Assembly: GCA_002356455.1 (NCBI GenBank)
Contig: AP017968.1
Span: 1,860,001-1,924,000 of the forward strand
Source of the DNA: Fusobacterium varium
GTDB taxonomy: Bacteria; Fusobacteriota; Fusobacteriia; Fusobacteriales; Fusobacteriaceae
Direction: 5' to 3'
DNA: 64,000 nucleotides
Shown in pieces: positions 8,041 to 17,306 of the stretch. A model generated the notes under the pieces. That model searched no databases. It saw only the letters and a program-made list of their open reading frames with translations, and was not told the origin of the DNA. Made by a program: the position numbers and the translations under genes. Position 1 is the stretch's first letter. Every line of letters starts with the position of its first letter.

Positions 8041-10104
8041 ATGTTTATAGATAATAAAAAAATTGTATTATTAAATCATTTAAACGAGGGTATAGAAAAA
8101 GTCTCTGAAATTCTAGGCATATCTGAAAGAACCATAAGATATCGTATAGAAGATTTGAACGAATTTTTTATTGATGAAAAAATTGATTATAAAATAGTTA
8201 TAGAAAGCAGAATAATAAAAGGGTTTGGAAATCTTGAAAAAGTGATAAAAGAACTTGAAGATAAAAATTACAATTTTTCAAAATCAGAAAGACTGGAAAT
8301 AATATTTTTATTTTTACTAATTTCGAGTAATGGATGCAAAGCAGATGAAATATGCAGTTTGGTTGATATAAGCAGAAGTACATTTAAAATTGATATGAGA
8401 TTTGTAAGACAGGAATTTGAAAAAAAGAAATTAAAAGTAATTTCTAAGGCTAATAAAGGTCTTATAATTTTGGGAAATGAAATTATTATTAGAAAACTTC
8501 TATTAGAAAAACTAAAAAAGATTTTTGAAATAGAGAATAAAAAATTAAAGTTTTTTGAAAAAATAAGCAGCTATGAAGTCAAGATAATAAAAAACTATAT
8601 AAGTTCACAAAATATTCAAACAGTAACGCAGTATCTGGAAAAATTAAAGATAGTTTTAAATAAAAAAATTTCAGATGAAGCCTATCAAATTCTTATGATT
8701 TATCTTCTTATAGTAATTAAAAGAGTAAAAAATAACTTAACATTAGAAAAAAATTTGCAGAATCAGGAATTTATAAAATCAACTTATGATTTTGAAATTG
8801 TTAAAAGCAATATTTTTATCTTAGAAAATAATGAGAATATTAAAATGAATGAATTAGAAATTATTAAAATAACAGAATTTCTCCTAGGAGCACATACTTA
8901 TAATTTTAAATATTCATTTTATGAAAACTGGATTTATATTGAGAAAATGGCAGATGATCTCATTAAGAAAGTAAGTGAAAAAATAAATTTGAATATATTA
9001 AAAGACAATACTTTAAGAGATGGATTGATAAATCACCTTATACCTACAATATACAGATTAAAAAATGATATAGAGCTTGAAAATTCAATTCATAGAGAAA
9101 TCATAGAACAATATCCAATTCTATATAATGAAGTTAAAACAGCATTAAAAAAAATAGAGGATTTTATAGGAAAAGAATTTTCTGAAAATGAAACATCATT
9201 TTTTGTAGTTCATTTTGTACTTTCTATAAAAAGGATGGCTGAAAAATCTCAAGAAAAGAAAAAAATTTTGATAGTATGCGGATTGGGATATGGAACATCT
9301 AATCTATTAAAACAGGAAATGGAAGAGCTTTTTGACATTGAAGTAAAAGATTTGGTTCCTTTGAATAATTTAAAGAATATTGACACGAGTGAAATTGATT
9401 TTATAATCACTACAACAGATATAAAAAAATTAGAGGTAAATATACCAATAGTTAAGGTAAATTCAATTCTTACAAAAGAAAATATAACTGACTTATTAAC
9501 AGTTGGAATAAAGAATCGAAAAAACAGAGTAAATATTCCAGAAATAATGGCAATAATTAAAAAATATTCCAGTATAGAGAATGAGGAAGAATTAGAAAAA
9601 ATTCTGGCAGGTTATTTTGAAAATATTGAAAACAAGGAGATAGAAAAATTTATAGACCTTTCATTAAAAGATATTCTTCCCTTGAAAAATATCAAAATAA
9701 CAAAAAATGCTGTAACGTGGGAAACTGCCATATTCGAAGCAGGAAAAATACTTTATGACAATGGCTACATAAAAGAAAAATATATTTTTGAAATGATAGA
9801 AAAAATAAAAGAGCTTGGTCTATATATGATGATAGGAGAAGCTATAATCCTTCCTCATGCAGATATTGGAGAAAATGTTATTAAAACAGGAATTAGCTAT
9901 CTGCAATTAATAGAACCAGTAAAGATTGGAGATGAAATGGAAATAAAACACATTTTTGCTCTGGCAAGCTGTGATAAGAATGAACATATAAAAGGTCTGC
10001 TTGAATTGAAAAAGAATATTGATGAAAATAACCTGAAAGAAATTTTAGAAAAATGTAGTACATCAGAAGAAATTTTTAACATAATTGAAAATATTAGTAA
10101 ATAA
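8041..10104 (+). CDS. PRD-domain transcriptional activator with EIIB/EIIA-like domains
   Basis: A 687-residue regulator of the LicR/MtlR/ManR type that controls sugar PTS operons in response to phosphorylation. In order it has an N-terminal HTH (GISERTIRYRIEDLNEF near residue 25), a second HTH region, two PTS regulation domains, an EIIB-like domain with a P-loop Cys (ILIVCGLGYGTSNLL near 410), and a C-terminal EIIA-like domain with the phosphorylatable His in IILPHADIGE (near 605). The aldolase gene starts 19 bases after its stop, so regulator, aldolase and PTS genes appear to be one autoregulated operon. The phosphorylation state set by the EIIA/EIIB proteins encoded downstream would govern its activity (family knowledge). 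Confidence 0.9.
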   Translation: MFIDNKKIVLLNHLNEGIEKVSEILGISERTIRYRIEDLNEFFIDEKIDYKIVIESRIIKGFGNLEKVIKELEDKNYNFSKSERLEIIFLFLLISSNGCKADEICSLVDISRSTFKIDMRFVRQEFEKKKLKVISKANKGLIILGNEIIIRKLLLEKLKKIFEIENKKLKFFEKISSYEVKIIKNYISSQNIQTVTQYLEKLKIVLNKKISDEAYQILMIYLLIVIKRVKNNLTLEKNLQNQEFIKSTYDFEIVKSNIFILENNENIKMNELEIIKITEFLLGAHTYNFKYSFYENWIYIEKMADDLIKKVSEKINLNILKDNTLRDGLINHLIPTIYRLKNDIELENSIHREIIEQYPILYNEVKTALKKIEDFIGKEFSENETSFFVVHFVLSIKRMAEKSQEKKKILIVCGLGYGTSNLLKQEMEELFDIEVKDLVPLNNLKNIDTSEIDFIITTTDIKKLEVNIPIVKVNSILTKENITDLLTVGIKNRKNRVNIPEIMAIIKKYSSIENEEELEKILAGYFENIENKEIEKFIDLSLKDILPLKNIKITKNAVTWETAIFEAGKILYDNGYIKEKYIFEMIEKIKELGLYMMIGEAIILPHADIGENVIKTGISYLQLIEPVKIGDEMEIKHIFALASCDKNEHIKGLLELKKNIDENNLKEILEKCSTSEEIFNIIENISK

Positions 10105-10123
10105 TTTTAAGGAGGATGATTTT

Positions 10124-10774
10124 ATGAAATTACAAACTGAGAGAGAGAAAATTGTAAAATATTTAAATCTTTTAATTGAAAAGGGGTTAACAAAAGGAAC
10201 AGGGGGAAATATATCTATTTATAATGAAAAAGAAAAGTTAGTGGCAATATCTCCAAGCAGTGTTCCATATAATATTTTGAAGCCTGAAGATATTATGCTT
10301 GTAGACTTAGATGGAAAGGTAGCAGATGGAAATCCTCAATATGTACCTTCTTCTGAAACAGGAATGCATTTAAAGGTATATAAAGGAAGAGAGGATATTA
10401 AAGCTCTTATTCACACACATTCAATATATTGTACAACAATTTCATGTTTGAGAGAGCCCTTAAAAGCTGTTGACTATATGCTTGCAATAACAGGTACTCA
10501 TGAAGTGAAATGTGCAGAATATGCAATGTTTGGAACTCCAGAATTAGCAGAAAATGCTTTTGAAGCTATGAGAGGAGCAAAGGCATGTTTGCTAGCAAAC
10601 CATGGAGTTAATGTGGGAGCAATAGACATAGAAAATGCTTTTGCTATAACAGAATATGTAGAATTTTGTGCAGAACTTTATGTAAAAGCCAGAAGCATAG
10701 GCAATCCAGTAATACTTTCTAAAGAAGAGATAGATAGGCATATTGCTAAATTTGGTTCATACTGCAAACTATAA
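10124..10774 (+). CDS. fucA: class II aldolase, L-fuculose-phosphate aldolase-like
   Basis: A 216-residue zinc-dependent class II aldolase of the FucA/AraD/RhaD superfamily; E. coli FucA is 215 residues. Signature elements are GTGGNISI near the N-terminus, the catalytic Glu in PSSETGMH, two zinc His in LIHTHS and the third in NHGVNVG. FucA splits L-fuculose-1-phosphate into dihydroxyacetone phosphate and lactaldehyde. The ATG at 10124 has AGGAGG ten bases upstream, inside the gap after the regulator; an in-frame start at 10085 would overlap the regulator and lacks such a site. Placement before three PTS genes suggests it cleaves the phosphorylated sugar they import. The exact sugar is not certain. 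Confidence 0.88.
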   Translation: MKLQTEREKIVKYLNLLIEKGLTKGTGGNISIYNEKEKLVAISPSSVPYNILKPEDIMLVDLDGKVADGNPQYVPSSETGMHLKVYKGREDIKALIHTHSIYCTTISCLREPLKAVDYMLAITGTHEVKCAEYAMFGTPELAENAFEAMRGAKACLLANHGVNVGAIDIENAFAITEYVEFCAELYVKARSIGNPVILSKEEIDRHIAKFGSYCKL

Positions 10775-10798
10775 GTCTAATCTATAAAGGGAGAAATA

Positions 10799-11236
10799 AT
10801 GTTTGAAAAAAAGTATATATTCAGATTAAATGAAAAACTTACAAGAGATGAGGCACTGGAAATTGTTGGAAATAAATTTTACCATGATGGAATTGTAACA
10901 GCAGGTTTTGTAAAAGCATTACAGCAGAGAGAAAAAGATTTTCCAACAGGAATGATTTTGGAAAAAGGGACTAATATAGCTATTTCACATACAGATGATA
11001 AATATGTAATAAAAGATAGAATAGCAATAATTATAGCTGATAATCCTGTTATTTTTAAAAGTATAGAAAATGGAAAAAATGATATAAAGTGTAATATATT
11101 TTTTATAATGGCATTAACTAAAGAAAATAAAAATGAAATATTATCAGCTATGGCTGATTTGTTTGAAAATTATGAAGATATTTTAAAGAAGTTTTTTGTA
11201 ATGACAGATGAAGACATATTGGATATTCTTCTATAA
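10799..11236 (+). CDS. PTS EIIA component, galactitol/fructose type
   Basis: A 145-residue soluble EIIA of the Fru/Mtl/Gat family that would pass phosphate from HPr to the EIIB encoded next. The phosphorylation site is visible as FPTGM followed by IAISHTDD, where His is the expected acceptor (family consensus IAIPHTD or IPHG). The rest follows the usual fold, with the late VIFKSIENG and FFIMAL strands. AAAGGGAG precedes the ATG. It lies 24 bases after the aldolase and 9 bases before EIIB, clearly in the same operon. Confidence 0.88.
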   Translation: MFEKKYIFRLNEKLTRDEALEIVGNKFYHDGIVTAGFVKALQQREKDFPTGMILEKGTNIAISHTDDKYVIKDRIAIIIADNPVIFKSIENGKNDIKCNIFFIMALTKENKNEILSAMADLFENYEDILKKFFVMTDEDILDILL

Positions 11237-11245
11237 GGAGGAAAA

Positions 11246-11623
11246 ATGGGTATATTTAGCAAGTTTTTAAAAAATGATAAAACAGAGAAAGCAGAAGAAA
11301 AAACTGAAATAAAAATAAATACAGGAAAGAAAAAATATAAAACAATCATTGCATGTGGAAGTGGAATTGCTACATCAACAATGGCTAGAAGCAAAATAGA
11401 AAAAGGATTTGAGGAGAGAGGGATTCTTTTAGATGTCACTCAATGTAAAATAGGAGAGCTTGAAGGGATGGCCAAAACTTTAAAACCTGACTTTGTAGTA
11501 CATACAGTAGTTTTGCCAAAGGATCAGAAATTTGATTGCCCTGTCTTTTCAGGGGTACCATTTTTAACTGGAGTTGGAATGAAAAAAACTTTAGATGAAA
11601 TTATTGAAGCTATAAAAAAATAA
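11246..11623 (+). CDS. PTS EIIB component, galactitol type
   Basis: A 125-residue EIIB that would carry the phosphocysteine used to phosphorylate the imported sugar. The P-loop Cys is in IIACGSGIATSTMAR near residue 37, matching the GatB pattern CGSGIATST. An N-terminal extension of about 30 charged residues (KTEKAEEKTEIKIN) is longer than in compact GatB proteins and could be a flexible tether. AGGAGG sits six bases before the ATG. It is between the EIIA and EIIC genes. Confidence 0.88.
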   Translation: MGIFSKFLKNDKTEKAEEKTEIKINTGKKKYKTIIACGSGIATSTMARSKIEKGFEERGILLDVTQCKIGELEGMAKTLKPDFVVHTVVLPKDQKFDCPVFSGVPFLTGVGMKKTLDEIIEAIKK

Positions 11624-11644
11624 ATACAAAATGAGGAGGGACTT

Positions 11645-12904
11645 ATGAATATAATACAAGCATTGCTTGATATGGGTGCAGTAGTTGTTTTGCCAATAAT
11701 CATTTTTATTTTAGGATTAATATTTAGATTAAAGCCAAAAGAAGCTTTTAAATCCGGTTTGACTATTGGGATTGGGTTTATAGGAATAAATCTTGTTATA
11801 GGAATGATGGTTTCTAATCTAGGAACTGCAACACAAAAAATGTCTGAAAACTTTAATCTTAACCTAACTACAATGGATGTAGGGTGGCCTGTTGAAGCAG
11901 CTATGTCCTTTGCAACTCCTCTTGTTGTATGGATATTTATACTTGCAATAGGAATAAATTTTATCATGCTTGCTTTCAATTGGACAAATGTAATGAATGT
12001 AGACCTTTGGAATTTCTGGCATTTTATATTCACAGGTGCATTAGTATATTACAGTACAGGTTCTTTTGTCCTTGCAATGATAGCTTCTGCAATAACTATT
12101 GTAATAATTTTAAAACTGGCAGATTGGGCAGCTCCAATAATAAGTAAATACTTTGGTATGGAAGGAGTAACATTTGCCCATGTTGAAACAATCAACTGGC
12201 TCCCTGTTGGATATGCAATTAATAAATTAATAGATATGATACCAGTTATTAAAGATATCAAAATAGAATTAAAAGAAAAGGATAATACTGGGTCATTAAT
12301 GTCTATATTTGGAGACCCTGCTATAATGGGATTGATATTAGGGGTTATAATCGGATTTTTAGCAGGGTATGATTGGCAGGCAGTTCTTCTTTTAGGAATA
12401 AATCTTGCAGCTGTTTTATTCTTAATGCCGAGAATGACTAAACTTTTAATGGAGGGATTAATTCCATTATCAGAGGCAGCTCAGGAATTTATGAGCAGCA
12501 GATTTCCAGGAAGAAAAGTATATATAGGTCTTGATGGAGCAATAGCAATAGGAGATCCAACAATCATGTCAGTAGGTGTTATGATGGTTCCTATGTCGCT
12601 TCTTTTAGCAGTAGTACTTCCAGGGAATACAATGCTTCCATTTGCAGATATAGGAATTATTCCAATTTTATTGACATGGGCAATAATTCCAGCAAAAGGC
12701 AATATATTCAGAGCATTTATTTCTTCTATGATTATAATGTCTTTGATACTTCTTATTGGTTCATCAATGGCACCTCTTTTAACTAGAGTAGCAGGAGAAG
12801 TTGGCTTCAATATACCTAAAGGTGTAGGAAGTGTATCTTCAGTTGATGCAGGATCACATATTATTTCATACATCATGTGGAAAGTATTTGGAATATTTAA
12901 TTAA
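11645..12904 (+). CDS. PTS EIIC component, galactitol (GatC) family permease
   Basis: A 419-residue polytopic membrane protein of the GatC family (galactitol-type EIIC), the sugar-conducting subunit. It has about ten hydrophobic segments, beginning ALLDMGAVVVLPIIIFILG, and the GatC-typical AMSFATPLVVW, WHFIFTGALVYY and GLDGAIAIGDPTIM segments. AGGAGG precedes the ATG. It is the last gene of the operon and is followed by a hairpin terminator. GatC-family permeases also take pentitols and other sugars, so galactitol itself is not implied. Confidence 0.88.
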   Translation: MNIIQALLDMGAVVVLPIIIFILGLIFRLKPKEAFKSGLTIGIGFIGINLVIGMMVSNLGTATQKMSENFNLNLTTMDVGWPVEAAMSFATPLVVWIFILAIGINFIMLAFNWTNVMNVDLWNFWHFIFTGALVYYSTGSFVLAMIASAITIVIILKLADWAAPIISKYFGMEGVTFAHVETINWLPVGYAINKLIDMIPVIKDIKIELKEKDNTGSLMSIFGDPAIMGLILGVIIGFLAGYDWQAVLLLGINLAAVLFLMPRMTKLLMEGLIPLSEAAQEFMSSRFPGRKVYIGLDGAIAIGDPTIMSVGVMMVPMSLLLAVVLPGNTMLPFADIGIIPILLTWAIIPAKGNIFRAFISSMIIMSLILLIGSSMAPLLTRVAGEVGFNIPKGVGSVSSVDAGSHIISYIMWKVFGIFN

Positions 12905-12923
12905 GATAAATATATTATAATTG

Positions 12924-12959
12924 AAAAAGCTGGCTTGAATTTTTCAGGTCAGCTTTTTT
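12924..12959 (+). terminator. terminator of the PTS operon
   Basis: AAAAGCTGGCTTGAA pairs with TTCAGGTCAGCTTTT (two wobble positions), followed by TTTTTT. It lies 20 bases after the EIIC stop codon. Confidence 0.85.
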
Positions 12960-13018
12960 AAATAGTAAATTTTTTAATTCTTTGATGTGTATATACAAAA
13001 ATGTTTTTTATATGAAAA

Positions 13019-13064
13019 GAGGCTGTAGAAGTCAGTAAAATAAATTACTCATTCCAACAGCCTT
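13019..13064. terminator. hairpin terminator of the M42 peptidase gene
   Basis: AGGCTGT and ACAGCCT form the base of a long imperfect hairpin extended by GTCAGTAA and TTACTCAT. On the minus strand it ends in CTTTTC, and on the plus strand in TTTAATTTTTC. It sits 13 bases past the minus-strand peptidase stop. Confidence 0.75.
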
Positions 13065-13076
13065 TAATTTTTCTTG

Positions 13077-14105
13077 TTATAAATATGCAATCATAAGTCT
13101 TACAGTTTCAATAACTCCATCAATATGAGTTCTTTCATAATGATGAGAAGCATCGACACTTGGACCAATACATCCACATTTGAAATCAAATCCTTGAAGG
13201 ACAGCAGCACTTGCATCAGAGCCATATCTATTATACACATCAACTGTATAGTTAATACCTGCTTCTTCAGCAGCTTTCATCAATCCTTTTCTAACTTCAA
13301 TATCATAAGGAGTTTTATTATCTTTAGCTGCAATACTTACTTTTTTTTCATCTCCAAGAGCATCAGCTCCAACTAATCCAATATCTAGAGCTATGAATTC
13401 ATCAAGATCATCTGGAATTACAGATACACCATGACCTATTTCCTCATAGTTAGAAAAATAGATATAAAGATCAGATTTTGGTTTTAGATTATAATCATTA
13501 AGAAATTTGATATATCCTAATATTTGAGCTACACATAATTTATCATCAAGATATCTAGATTTGATATATCCATTTTCAGTGATTCGAGTACGAGTTTCAT
13601 AAGAAACAAAATCTCCTACCCTAATTCCTAATTTTTCTGTATCTTCTGCTGTATGGACATCTTCATCCAGTCTAACTTCCATAGTTTCAGCAGTTCTAGG
13701 CATTTCTCTAGCTACATCTCCATAAATGTGTACAGAACATTTTGTAGGGAGTAAAGTTCCTTCATATTCTCTTCCATCTAGTGTGTGAATAGTAAGGTTT
13801 TCACCTTCTACTCCAGCCCAAGGACATCCTCCTACATTAATCAATTCCAGTCTTCCATTAGACTTTATTTTTTTCACTACTGCACCTAGAGTATCAAGGT
13901 GGGCAGAGATCATTTTTTTGTAGTTTCTGTTTTCTCCTTCAATGAAAGCAATAATAGCCCTTTTTTTAGTCATTTTGAAAGGAACATTAAGAGTATTAAG
14001 TTCTTCTCCTACTCTATTCATAACAGCATCTGTGAATCCAACAGGACTTGGAATACCAAGAAGTTCCACTGTTGTATCTAAGATGTAATCTAAATCAATA
14101 TTCAT
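13077..14105 (-). CDS. M42 family metallo-aminopeptidase
   Basis: A 342-residue cytosolic dinuclear metal aminopeptidase of family M42 (FrvX/PepA-glutamyl aminopeptidase type). Metal and catalytic motifs are visible: SAHLDTLG near residue 69, SRYLDDKLC for the bridging Asp, NYEEIGHG with the catalytic Glu pair, ALDIGL for a metal Asp, and a C-terminal HHYERTHI His. AAGGAGTGATTTC precedes the ATG. It lies 36 bases downstream of a peptide-binding lipoprotein gene, which suggests a role in hydrolysing imported peptides; this role is inferred from context. Confidence 0.9.
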   Translation of the reverse strand: MNIDLDYILDTTVELLGIPSPVGFTDAVMNRVGEELNTLNVPFKMTKKRAIIAFIEGENRNYKKMISAHLDTLGAVVKKIKSNGRLELINVGGCPWAGVEGENLTIHTLDGREYEGTLLPTKCSVHIYGDVAREMPRTAETMEVRLDEDVHTAEDTEKLGIRVGDFVSYETRTRITENGYIKSRYLDDKLCVAQILGYIKFLNDYNLKPKSDLYIYFSNYEEIGHGVSVIPDDLDEFIALDIGLVGADALGDEKKVSIAAKDNKTPYDIEVRKGLMKAAEEAGINYTVDVYNRYGSDASAAVLQGFDFKCGCIGPSVDASHHYERTHIDGVIETVRLMIAYL

Positions 14106-14141
14106 TTGAAATCACTCCTTAAATGTATTGTTAAAATTTTA

Positions 14142-15668
14142 TTATTTTACTTCTACTACGTCTAGGTTATATAAATTATGCATTGTAGTTGGATCATATT
14201 TAAATCCTTTTATTCTTTTATTGATTCCAATATTTTCATTTTTATATAGAAGAACGATTAATGGAGATTCTTCTTGTAATATCATTTGAGCATTTTTATA
14301 ATGAGTTTTTCTTACTTCTGGATCAGAAGTTGCACGAGCAATTTCTACTTCTTTATCAAATTCTTTATTAGTATAGAAAGCTCTGTTTCCAGCTCCGCCA
14401 TGTGAACTGCTGTGAAGAAGAGGATAAAGAACGATATCAGCATCAGAAGTTCCAGATACCCATCCACCTATGAAGGCAGTATGTTCACCTTGAGCAGTTC
14501 TTTGCAGATAAGCTCCCCATTCAAGAGTTTCTATTTCCATATCTATTCCAACTTCTTTAAAGTTAGCCTGAACTATTTGAGCAAGCTGTAGTCTTACAGC
14601 ATTATCATTTACATATAATTTAAAGTTTGGATTAGTAACACCAGATTTTTTTATAAGCTCTTTAGCTTTTTCTGGGTTATATTCAAATCCAGGAACTTCA
14701 CTGGAATAACCAAAAACATTTGGATTAACAATAGTAGTTGCAGGTTTAGCTTTTCCCATGAATACAGAGTCAGCCATACTTTGTTTATCAAGAGCATAGT
14801 TTAGAGCAACTCTGAAATCTTTATTATTAAAAGGAGCTTTAGTTGTATTTAAAGTCATATATTCAGTTGATGTAGTTGGAGCAGAAATAAGCTCAAGTTT
14901 TTTATTGTTTTCAATAACTCCAGTATCTACAGGAGCTATAGAATAAGCAATATCAATTTCACCAGTTTCAAGAGCTGCAAGTCTGCTGCTGTTTTCTGTT
15001 ATAGCTCTTATTATAAGCTTATCTATTTTAGGTCTTCCTTCAAAATAGTCATCAAAAGCTACAAATTCAATTTTTTCTCCATCTCCCCAGCTTACAAATT
15101 TGTAAGGTCCAGTTCCCATAGGCTCAGTGGCAATCATATCATTTTTAGCTTTTGTATCTTTTTCATTTAAAATAGCTGTTAATGGGTGAGCTAAACTAAA
15201 TAACAAAGGAGCAGAACTATTTTTTAAAGTAAGTTTGATAGTTGAATCATCTATAATATCAATTTTATCAATAATTTCAACCATAATTCTGCTGGCAGGT
15301 TTTTCAAGCATTCTATTAAGGCTGAAAACCACATCATTGACAGTCAGAGTATCCCCATTATGAAACTTTACATTTTTCTTAATTTTGATAATAAGTTCTG
15401 TAGGAGAAGCATATTCATAAGATTCAGCTAGTTCAGGTACCACATTTCCTTCATCATCAACTCTTAAAAGAGTATTAAATATTTGCTCTGTAACAGCAAG
15501 GGCAGGGATTTCATTATACATATTAGGATCGAGACTTTTTGGTTTAGACCCTTGTGAAACTACTACCACTTTTTCTTTTGGTGCATCTGATTTCTTTTCT
15601 CCATCTTTAGATGAACATCCAAAAATAAAGAGAGCCAGACTCAAAATTGTAATTAATTTTTTCTTCAT
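14142..15668 (-). CDS. ABC transporter peptide-binding lipoprotein (DppA/OppA family)
   Basis: A 508-residue extracytoplasmic solute-binding protein of family 5 (peptide/nickel). It has a lipoprotein signal (LALFIFGCSS, Cys 18), then the hallmark DPNMYNEIPALAVTEQIF near the N-terminus, VKFHNGDTLTVNDVVFSLNR and GTGPYKFVSW. GGAGGAGG lies six bases before the ATG at 15668; an upstream in-frame extension lacks a site and would bury the signal peptide. No permease or ATPase gene is adjacent, so it is an orphan binding protein that must share a transporter encoded elsewhere. It is followed by the M42 peptidase. Confidence 0.9.
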   Translation of the reverse strand: MKKKLITILSLALFIFGCSSKDGEKKSDAPKEKVVVVSQGSKPKSLDPNMYNEIPALAVTEQIFNTLLRVDDEGNVVPELAESYEYASPTELIIKIKKNVKFHNGDTLTVNDVVFSLNRMLEKPASRIMVEIIDKIDIIDDSTIKLTLKNSSAPLLFSLAHPLTAILNEKDTKAKNDMIATEPMGTGPYKFVSWGDGEKIEFVAFDDYFEGRPKIDKLIIRAITENSSRLAALETGEIDIAYSIAPVDTGVIENNKKLELISAPTTSTEYMTLNTTKAPFNNKDFRVALNYALDKQSMADSVFMGKAKPATTIVNPNVFGYSSEVPGFEYNPEKAKELIKKSGVTNPNFKLYVNDNAVRLQLAQIVQANFKEVGIDMEIETLEWGAYLQRTAQGEHTAFIGGWVSGTSDADIVLYPLLHSSSHGGAGNRAFYTNKEFDKEVEIARATSDPEVRKTHYKNAQMILQEESPLIVLLYKNENIGINKRIKGFKYDPTTMHNLYNLDVVEVK

Positions 15669-15907
15669 TTTTTCCTCCTCCATATTTATATATAGGTACA
15701 ACGATATAAATTTGTTAGTATATATTACTCCTTTAGGCAATATTTTAAAAATATATAGAATATATATTTATAAGTAAAAATTTATCTGCTTGAAATTTTA
15801 AATAATATAGTCACAGAGTATACTTGAAAATAAAACATTTTAACTTAAAAATATGTTTAATATATAGTTTAAGGAAAAAAATAATTCTAAAAAATTATTA
15901 TTTAAAT
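15669..15907. other. AT-rich promoter region upstream of the peptide-binding gene
   Basis: This stretch holds the upstream region of the minus-strand solute-binding gene and then featureless AT-rich DNA. I see no further gene or strong structure apart from the hairpin at its right edge. Confidence 0.4.
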
Positions 15908-15952
15908 AAAAAAACAGCTGAAACCATCTTTATATTTTCAAGCTGTTTTTTT
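15908..15952 (-). terminator. terminator of the CmpB-family gene
   Basis: AAAACAGCTGAAA and TTTTCAAGCTGTTTT form a stem with A and T runs outside. It starts 10 bases past the stop of the minus-strand gene at 15962. Confidence 0.8.
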
Positions 15953-15961
15953 GCAGAGTTA

Positions 15962-16708
15962 TTATTGATTTAAATTATTTTTTACATTATCAAATGATTC
16001 TTTGTGATGATTTGATTTCATAGTAGGAAAAGCTTTTAAAAGACGTTTTTGATCCCAATCTAATTTTTTCATTAAATCTTCTTTTTCCTGATTTAATTTT
16101 TTGATTTTTTTATCTGTAGCCAGAAAATCAGTAGTTAATTTACTTCCTATACCATTTGAAAAATCATGTATATCTACAGCTATTTTATCTATTCTATCCA
16201 ATCTTGAATTTAATTTTAAGACTGTTCTTACAGAAGCTGCTAAATCTATAGCCATCATTATTATCATTATACCTAATAAAATTTTACCAATAAAATGTGG
16301 TATCCATTTTACAAAATCATTAACTAGTGGATGGATAATATCCACAACCATGATACATGCTATTCCCCACATAAGAGAAAACTTAAGACATACATATCCA
16401 CCAATATTAAAGGGAACATTTGAATAATCCCACCATCTATAATGAAATATTTTTTCCAAAGCAAATCCAGTTACTAATTCTAATATAGAAGTAAGAATAA
16501 CTGAAGCTATAAAGAGAATAAATATATTTTTTCTTAAAGGAAATACAAATACAATAATAATAACAACTCCAACACCATAGATAGGGCAATAAGGCCCATT
16601 TAAAAATCCCCTATTAATAAACCTCCCTGTATTCAAAGCTGCATAACATACTTCCAGACACCATCCTAAAAAAGAGTAGATAAAAAAATAGTAAAGATAT
16701 TTGTACAT
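15962..16708 (-). CDS. CmpB-type putative ABC transporter permease membrane protein
   Basis: A 248-residue polytopic protein of the 'putative ABC-transporter type IV' (CmpB-like) family. It shows the family start FIYSFLGWCLEVCYA, then GRFINRGFLNGPYCPIYG, followed by four to five hydrophobic helices and a HYRWWDYSNVPFNIGGYVC block, all typical of this family. The C-terminal 70 residues are charged and probably form a cytosolic coiled coil (KKIKKLNQEKEDLMKKLD). GAGGAGG precedes the ATG. It stands alone between two terminators. The family has no well-established transport substrate. Confidence 0.8.
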   Translation of the reverse strand: MYKYLYYFFIYSFLGWCLEVCYAALNTGRFINRGFLNGPYCPIYGVGVVIIIVFVFPLRKNIFILFIASVILTSILELVTGFALEKIFHYRWWDYSNVPFNIGGYVCLKFSLMWGIACIMVVDIIHPLVNDFVKWIPHFIGKILLGIMIIMMAIDLAASVRTVLKLNSRLDRIDKIAVDIHDFSNGIGSKLTTDFLATDKKIKKLNQEKEDLMKKLDWDQKRLLKAFPTMKSNHHKESFDNVKNNLNQ

Positions 16709-16783
16709 AATTATTTCCTCCTCAATAAAATCTTATATAAGAGTTCTACTTATAAAGTAGTGTTTTTCTTTTTAAAAATAAAG

Positions 16784-16819
16784 AAAAACTCAAGAAATAA
16801 AATTTTCTTGAGTTTTTTT
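16784..16819 (-). terminator. terminator of the TSCPD gene
   Basis: AAAAACTCAAGAAA pairs with TTTTCTTGAGTTTTT around a five-base loop. It sits directly past the stop of the minus-strand gene at 16824. Confidence 0.85.
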
Positions 16820-16823
16820 AAAT

Positions 16824-17066
16824 TTATTTGATTTTTTTTAATATTTTTGCAAGCTGATCAGGACAAGAAGTTCCTTTCCCTTTACAATCTATACCATCTA
16901 ATCTTTTAATAACCTCATCTTTAGTCATTCCTAAAATAAGATTTTGAAGTCCGTGAGTATTCCCATCACATCCACCTACAAATTCTATTTCAGTTATGAT
17001 TCCATCTCCATCTACAGTGACACCTATCTGTCTTGCACAAGTTTTCTCAGTTGAATAGTAATGCAT
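16824..17066 (-). CDS. TSCPD domain-containing protein
   Basis: An 80-residue protein matching the small TSCPD-domain family (related to a domain at the end of some ribonucleotide reductases). The name motif TSCPD is visible near residue 67, together with FVGGCDGN and the cysteines at 10, 33 and 62, which suggests a metal- or thiol-based function. AAGGAGG precedes the ATG. It is a monocistronic unit with its own terminator. The biochemical role is unknown. Confidence 0.85.
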   Translation of the reverse strand: MHYYSTEKTCARQIGVTVDGDGIITEIEFVGGCDGNTHGLQNLILGMTKDEVIKRLDGIDCKGKGTSCPDQLAKILKKIK

Positions 17067-17306
17067 TTTTCCTCCTTAAATCTTTCTACTAACAATTTAT
17101 ACACTATTATACAAAATAATTAAAAAATTGTAAATAGGACTGCTCTAATTCTTATATATATAAATTATATAATTTTTCTTTTCTGTTTTAATAAAAAAAT
17201 AAATAAGATATAATTAGGATAACATAAAATAATATTAAAAAATAAAAGGAAAACTATATCTTTTGTACTAATATTAATTATAGTAATTTATTTGGAGGTC
17301 AAAAAT

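Noticed and set aside
10085-10123. N-terminal extension of the aldolase into the regulator gene
   Set aside because: The ATG at 10124 has an AGGAGG site and gives the normal FucA length.
11524-12033. 169-residue open frame antisense to the PTS EIIC gene
   Set aside because: It is a shadow of the GatC frame with Ile/Pro-rich composition and no upstream signals.
15669-15740. 24-residue N-terminal extension of the peptide-binding lipoprotein
   Set aside because: It would place the lipoprotein signal internally; the ATG at 15668 has GGAGGAGG.
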